Shown here piece by piece: positions 58,901 to 64,000 of a stretch of 64,000 bases of DNA. The notes under the pieces are model-generated. The model saw nothing but the letters and a program-made list of their open reading frames with translations. It did no database searches and was not told the DNA's origin. Every line of letters begins with the position of its first letter. Position 1 is the first letter of the stretch. The translations under genes were made by a program, and so were the position numbers. This stretch comes from Ciona intestinalis (lineage: Eukaryota; Chordata; Ascidiacea; Phlebobranchia; Cionidae): assembly GCF_000224145.3 (NCBI RefSeq), contig NC_020173.2, positions 4,289,001-4,353,000 of the forward strand, written 5' to 3'.

Positions 58901-60969
58901 AAGTGTCCCATCTTCCTTCACCCCAATCTATTTTAAAACTGTTTTATTACGTACAATAATGAGCAAGTTTCTACAATCTCTGAGTAACGGTATATGTATT
59001 ACTTTTTGTTGTGCAGGTCAATCTGAATGGCTGTCCGAAGAAATCACCTCAAAAAGCGATGTCAAACGAGACCGAGGCCCATGGAAATGTTCGATCGCAT
59101 TCCCATGTTCAGAAGGTAAGTTGAAACGAATTTGGATTTCTTGGGATATGCCACACACAGTGTAATCATATACGTGGTATTACTTTTGTAGGAAAGGGTA
59201 TTATTAGTGTATTAGATTAATGCTACGATGTTTAGCCACAGAATCCAAAAGAATAAAGGATAATCATAATTGTAATGTATACCGGTAGCAATTATTGGTT
59301 GACAAAATCATTAGTTAAGAGTGAAACAGATCACATACAATTGCTATATAGCATTCGAGTGTATATAGCACACGTACTTGAGCTGAATGTGGCGCCTATT
59401 CATTTTGCGGTGACTGCTGCTTGCGGTAAAACAAAATTGCAGAACCGGTATAAAGTGACATTTTTTAAAGAACTTAGTTATTTATATTATTAACATGGTG
59501 AAGGGCAGGTTAGTAAGGTAGGGGAATACGGGACACCTTTAGCACAAAATATCCAAATATCCTGATCGTGCTTTCCAATTAACAACGGTCTATGGGAGTC
59601 TTGAGGATACGGTTGTATAATTCTTTGAATGTCCTTTGTTTACTACCAAATGGGACGAAAAAAGAGAAAATGTCCCATCTTACTCCACCCTACTATACTG
59701 CAAAGGAGAATGAAATGATAACTCAATAAAATTGTCACTTTCTGCAGACGAATATTGCTTTGAAACTCAAACATCAAGCGAGTGCAAAGAATGTAAATTA
59801 GAAGGAGACCAATGTGTGGATAATGCGGAGTGTTGTCAGGAACCTCATGCCAACTACGATCACCAAGCTATGTGTGTATTCGGTCGGTGTAAACTATCTA
59901 CAAGACCAGGAGCAATTGGTACCATTTGTGAGGTTGGTAATATTAAACTAAAAAAATAAATAAAAAAATGAAAGAATGTATGAATGAATGAATAAATGAA
60001 TGAATGTAACTTGTTTTATCTTCGCGTGACCAGGAACGGCGGTCGTTATAACACGGGTGTTCTGTTTCATACGTTGTGTTCTAACAAATGGAAATAAGGT
60101 GCTAACGGTATCCCATCTTATCCCAAAGTATCATAAAAAAACTAATTTGTGACAGGCAGTTGCTTACCAACAATGCAAATGTTCCTTCGTGTCAGAGCAA
60201 TTATATAAATACGTGTTCTACATTAATCATGTTTACACTGTAAAGCAGTTATCAAAATAACACGAATTCCACATTCAATCTTTAGGTTCCTGACGATTGT
60301 GATGCTGGTATGTGTTGTGCGGACACACCTGGCTACGCGAGATCATTATGTAAACCAAACGCCAGGGTTGGAGAGCGTTGCTCGGTTGAACCAGATTACA
60401 ATCCATCTGAATACATTGTCTTTGAAGATGGGCAATATTTTTGTCCATGCGAATCGGACCTGACTTGTGTTAGCAGGTATTCTAATGCTGCGTTATTAAC
60501 AATCTTAAACGCATTGATTTCTTGCCACTGAGGCACACACGTACGTTAATAGGATTTACGTTCCACGAATGCTTAGTTTGTTATTTTCTCAGAGGTACAA
60601 ACAAAGAGGACAACCTACAGGATTATAACACTCCACGGTTCTGCGAAATGCCTCGGCTAAACTTAGGTAAGGCTTATACCGTTCTTGTGGTTCCTTGGTT
60701 ATTTTACGGCGCCCATTCGTGTGCTGCAAGTTGTGAGTCCAAATTCTAACACGATAACGATTTTCTAATTAAAAACAGATCGTGCGAGTACAAAGGACAA
60801 GGTGCAAATTGAAAGAGACCTTTTAGCAAAGCTGTTTCCGGAACTGGTTGTACCGCACTGGCAGCAGCGTATGGAGACGATAGAAGACCAACAGTTCACT
60901 TCAAAAATGAATCCAAGTCTTCACAAAACGACCAAAAAAGCAATGGAGGAAAACGAATTGATCATGTAA
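55918..60969 (+). CDS. DKK3: Dickkopf-3-like secreted protein
   Basis: Eight exons (55918-56119, 56296-56420, 57594-57711, 59017-59115, 59748-59932, 60286-60476, 60593-60666, 60779-60969) give 1185 nt and 394 aa (human 350). A signal peptide (MKRLVVFSFILLVNFCSG) is followed by an acidic region, then the DKK3-specific stretch FPPNYHNVTEFRTKIGNQSV, matching PPSYHNETNTDTKVGNNTI in vertebrates. The first cysteine domain runs from WKCSIAFPCSEG to CVFGRCKLSTRPGAIGTICE; the second from CDAGMCCADTPGYARSLCKP to TPRFCEMP. An acidic/amphipathic tail ends the protein. DKK proteins are secreted modulators of Wnt or TGF-beta type signalling; DKK3 is the divergent member with no settled receptor. The introns hold at least five MITE family A copies. 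Confidence 0.92.
56669..56857 (+). repeat. MITE family A, DKK3 intron 2
   Basis: actgtgctggggtaagatag to atgtcccatcttgccccacc. Confidence 0.75.
57366..57555 (-). repeat. MITE family A, DKK3 intron 2, next to an acceptor
   Basis: Reverse copy (agggagagagaagatgggac to gtcccatatccccccaccct) ending about 36 bp before the exon 3 acceptor at 57593. Confidence 0.8.
57850..58036 (-). repeat. MITE family A, DKK3 intron 3
   Basis: agtagggtggggtaaactag to gtcttacgcccacagtact, preceded by gatatat. Confidence 0.75.
58775..58922 (-). repeat. MITE family A, partial, DKK3 intron 3
   Basis: Only the right two thirds, from gagcgagaaaatgctc through aaaacacgatcatgatatat to gtcccatcttccttcacccc. Confidence 0.65.
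59513..59695 (+). repeat. MITE family A, DKK3 intron 4, next to an acceptor
   Basis: gtaaggtaggggaatacggg to gtcccatcttactccaccct, ending about 50 bp before exon 5. Confidence 0.8.
59948..60131. repeat. SINE-tail module plus MITE remnant, DKK3 intron 5
   Basis: An (atga)n-like stretch (gaatgaatgaataaatgaat) leads into gtaacttgttttatcttcgcgtgacc...gttataacacgggtgttctgttt, then a MITE-like end, ggtatcccatcttatccc. Confidence 0.6.
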
Positions 60970-61434
60970 ATGAGAAATTTAGGTTACAAACGGTACTATT
61001 ACACGTTACGCACATATGCCAAAACCACATTATAGCCTGCAGTCAACCGAATATGTTTATATTAGTAACAAGTCAATATTATTTCGCATTCTTTTGCAAC
61101 GATTTGCACATATTATGTACATTCCCATTTAAGTCCGGAGCACGGAAACGCACTAAGATCATCGTTAAGACGTTTCGTTGTTGCTGTTGTCTTCGTTGTA
61201 ACTCACGACTTGAAGCCAAAAATGCCAGAGATTTATTTTCAAACAATATTGTGGTCTGTGTGTTTACGAAGCGCGCAGAGCTATAAGGCCTAGCCGTAGC
61301 GTATTTTTGTTGTCACCCACTGTCATTTACTGTTGTGATATTAAACTTGTTTCCTTGTATTGTAAACGATGGTGACAGTATAGGTAAGGTACGTGGAAGA
61401 ATTGTCTTGTTTTGATGTTTACGTGAATATAGAC

Positions 61435-61645
61435 AAAAAATGTGAATGCGGAACTAAAATATCGGTGGAGGACAAAAATGTCGGCGACAGACAAAAACAT
61501 CCGTGATGGAAGAAAGGTGTTAATGGCGGACATAAAATGCCTGTGACAGACTAAAACTTTCGTGGTGCACATATAAACATGGTGACGAATAAAAGAATGA
61601 ATGTCCGAGGTGGACAAAAACTGTCGGTAGGTGGCGAACAAAGTT
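61435..61645. repeat. Degenerate ~19 bp minisatellite
   Basis: About ten diverged units of the type aaaatgtcggtgacagac (for example aaaatatcggtggaggac, aaaaatgtcggcgacagac, ataaaatgcctgtgacagac). They follow DKK3 with no gene across them. Confidence 0.65.
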
Positions 61646-62279
61646 GTTTTTAACAAGAAAAGGCTTCGGGCATATTACAAAAACGTACCATAACATGTCA
61701 CTTTTATTCCGTAAACCACAGCAGTATAGTGGAATACGAATTTATATGGGTTCGTATGATAATCTGGAAATTTACTTCGTAAAAATGGTTCAATTGACGT
61801 GCAGCGTCTAATAACGTAAAACTCGCTATGGGCATAGAATGCCTTCAGCGAATCATTACCAACGTTGTGTTATAAGGCCGGCAGCCCAGCTGGTGCCGTT
61901 TTCCTAATTTATCCAACTCCGTCTACATTCTCAGGCATATTCCTCCCACTCCTAAAGAGAAAAACGGTCCTCCTGGAGCAAAAATGCAAGATTTTTCCCG
62001 ATTTTTGGAAATCACTCAACAAAATGCGGGACTCTAATTGCTCTTCTCGCAGCTTCGGCTGTTTGAATTCATTTGCTAAGCAAGTTGCAATCGATATTAC
62101 TTGTTTTGTACAGAGAGTGTGTTTGTTACAGTGCCTAAAACATGTTTACCTGAAGTTATTGATATAAACCAAGTTAGTAATTTTGTTAGGCAGGCGACTG
62201 CGGTACGCTTATCTAATGCTTTTATAGAAATAGCTAGAAGTTATTATCAGTTATGTGCAGTTAATTAAGATATACCCGA

Positions 62280-62378
62280 CATCATTGGTGTGTCACTATC
62301 CGGTGGTAACGTCAAGCCTTGAACCCGAATCACTAGTCTCAATCCGTGCGCTCTATACCACGGCACCGGACATCCAGT
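62280..62378 (-). repeat. SINE tRNA-like head, reverse
   Basis: gtcaagccttgaacccgaat...atccgtgcgctctataccacggcaccgga is the reverse complement of the A/B-box head seen at 22884 and 63370. Confidence 0.6.
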
Positions 62379-62886
62379 AAGTTTCGTTCACCTTTTTGTA
62401 TTTTTCTTTGTTTAGTTTATTATCGATGTTTCAGCCTTTGCTGGGAGCTAAACATGTGCTTTTCAATCTTCCTTCGACGTTAGTACTTTCACGTAGGTTA
62501 TCACTGTGTTTATATAGACGGAGAAATAGCAGTTACGGCGTATATATACGCATGTTGTTAGACACGTACAGTTTGCATTATCTATTATTCTATTCCGAAG
62601 ACCGCAATGTTGCTCAGATTGATCGGCTACGCATAATACAGAAAGAAAAGATGTTGTATTGATAGTCGCCCAGTTTCATAATTCATGACAATCTCTTTAA
62701 AACATAACAGTAGACGAATATGTTTCGCTTTGATTAGTAATTGTTTTTATCAGTAAACATTTCGTTGGACATTCTGCTTCTATTCGGTGGTGAAAACGGC
62801 AACGGCTCCGGAAAACTTTGTAATCTCAAAGGTGCTAACTTTCCTGTAAAAAGTATGGTAATGTTGAGTCACCGAGCAGTATATAT

Positions 62887-63064
62887 AGTAGGGTGGGGGG
62901 AGACTTTCTAATTTTTGTTTTATCGCCTCATTTTGTAGTTAACAAAACACATTCAGAGAACTATGAAACCGAATCCTCACGACTCGCGTAGACCGTTGGT
63001 AATTGTTTAAAACACGATCAGGATATTATGTGCTAAAGGTGTCCTATCTTCTCACACAGTACTA
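62887..63064 (-). repeat. MITE family A, in the homeobox gene intron
   Basis: agtagggtggggggagactt to ggtgtcctatcttctcacac, preceded by tatat; lies directly downstream of exon 63092-63228. Confidence 0.8.
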
Positions 63065-63091
63065 TAACAATTTTGTGTTTAGCATTCTTAC

Positions 63092-63874
63092 CACAATAAG
63101 CAGGTATGAGGTTGGGATAACACATCCCTGTAGGAACACCAAGCGCGAAAGCAGCGCGTTGTGCTTGCTGTGCCGCGGCTGCCCACATTTCAGATGCCAG
63201 TCTGAGACGACGTTTTGTTTTGTATCTCCTGATAACAAACGTAGAATTAAATTAATGATGTAACTTATTTATCCTCACGTGGCGGAGCAACCATAATCGT
63301 TATAAAACGGGTGTTCTGTTTTATTAGCACGTCGCGTCCGGTTACGTGTTATCACATGTTATCCGACATGGCACAGTTGGTTAGCGCGGATACCTGTAAC
63401 CCAAGAGGTACTGGATTCAAGGCTTGTCGTTGCTATTACACTGTGGGCGTATATGATTAATTTTGTAAGGTTTGACTTTTTTTGTAATGTATACATGACT
63501 GACAATATAGATAACTCATTAAGGTCCATAATTTTTTATAATGACAAAACTGACAACCTATTGCAGTACTTTTAGTATAAATTAAATTTGTACTGACCTG
63601 TTTTGGAACCATATTTTAATCTGTGTCTCGGTCAGCTGCAACGCGTGTGCGAATTCTGTTCTTTCATTGCCGGTCAAATATTTTTGTTGAATAAATCGCT
63701 GCTCCAAAGCGCTAACTTGCGCTTGTGTAAAAGCGGCTCGCGTCCGCTTCCGTGTCGTACGTTTCTTAGTTTTCAAGATATCTATATTTTCGGTTCGTGG
63801 GGAGAGGCAGTTTGCAGGACTACTCTGAACCGATCTAGATGCTGTTTCATCTGGTTTATTCATTTCCGGAGACT
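63092..63874 (-). CDS. NK3 (bagpipe)-type homeobox gene, two internal exons
   Basis: Exon 63598-63874 begins at an acceptor (ttttgcag), so it is internal although a Met occurs near its start. It encodes a serine/threonine-rich stretch, then homeodomain residues 1-53: [50 protein letters not shown]. Exon 63092-63228 supplies the rest, [20 protein letters not shown]. Arginine split by the intron, then Y-K-T-K-R-R after the third helix, and RAAFxxAQVxxLExRF, are typical of NK3/Nkx3 proteins; other NK groups fit less well (NK2 has NHRYKMKR, Msx has NRRAKAKR). It is a DNA-binding transcription factor. A good donor (TTATTGTG|GTAAGA) shows a further 3' exon that I could not find; the 5' exon(s) lie beyond the right edge. 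Confidence 0.85.
63245..63460 (+). repeat. SINE-like element in the homeobox intron
   Basis: A tail module (gtaacttatttatcctcacgtgg...gttataaaacgggtgttctg) followed by a tRNA-like head: ccgacatggcacagttggtta (A box), ggtactggattcaaggcttg (B box), 'cactgtgggcgt'. Confidence 0.65.
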
Positions 63875-63919
63875 CTGCAAAATCGTTTTAAATTACTAAA
63901 ACGTTGCATAATAGTCAGC

Positions 63920-64000
63920 TAATTACCAACAAAGTTACATATGTGGTAACTCGTAAGCGGGCACGCAATGTGTGAAACGGAAAACGTGTGTTATAACGAC
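63920..64000. repeat. SINE-tail module at right edge
   Basis: ttaccaacaaagttacatat, ggtaactcgtaagcgggcac, gtgtgttataacgac: the same module as 45430-45590, cut by the window end. Confidence 0.6.

Noticed and set aside
61327-61656. 109 aa minus-strand frame
   Set aside because: It coincides with the degenerate 19 bp minisatellite; the periodic sequence explains the lack of stops.

Overview
The window looks like nuclear DNA of a tunicate, most likely a Ciona species. This is an inference from the deuterostome gene set (SYCP1, LRRC27, B9D2, DKK3, SLC33A1, SLC43A3-like, an NK3-type homeobox), compact AT-rich genes with short introns, tRNA-headed SINE-like repeats, and about 20 copies of a ~185 bp MITE. 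No database search was run. Exon coordinates come from splice sites that keep the reading frame and restore family conservation.

Layout. 1-6 kb (minus): a front-end fatty acid desaturase with a cytochrome b5 domain, followed downstream by an LRRC27-like gene. Their junction occurs twice around an N-gap. 8.2-11.0 kb (minus): FAM50/XAP5 in 10 exons. 11.5-13.9 kb (minus): SYCP1 in a single exon. 14.9-16.2 kb (plus): SRSF1. 17.4-24.3 kb (minus): molybdenum cofactor sulfurase, with one exon apparently lost in a second gap. 25.0-27.4 kb (plus): a CTR-type copper transporter, divergent from the sulfurase. 28.4-28.8 kb (plus): a small intronless GIY-YIG nuclease-like gene with its own TATA box. 29.2-31.8 kb: a poorly understood region with CRE-like sites and a possible tiny spliced gene. 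32.2-33.3 kb (minus): a seven-helix membrane protein whose frame is broken by a 52 bp tandem duplication. 33.5-35.1 kb: MITEs duplicated around a third gap. 35.4-36.9 kb: SRP54. 37.6-38.1 kb: B9D2. 38.6-45.8 kb (plus): the acetyl-CoA transporter SLC33A1, with a PhyH-family dioxygenase gene nested antisense in intron 5. 47.6-51.3 kb: two nearly identical intronless SLC43A3-like genes facing each other tail to tail. 55.9-61.0 kb (plus): DKK3, its introns filled with MITEs. 63.1-63.9 kb (minus): two internal exons of an NK3-type homeobox gene that runs off the right edge.

The genes are mostly unrelated housekeeping, meiotic, ciliary, metabolic and signalling genes; no operon-like or pathway cluster is evident. 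The main oddities are the mix of intron-rich genes with single-exon genes whose vertebrate relatives are split, three well-supported GC-AG introns, the standalone GIY-YIG gene, the nested dioxygenase, the inverted transporter pair, a desaturase with an unusual third histidine box, and a MITE family absent from the first 25 kb but dense after it. All three N-gaps have duplicated sequence at or beside them, so those duplications are probably unmerged contig or haplotype ends.
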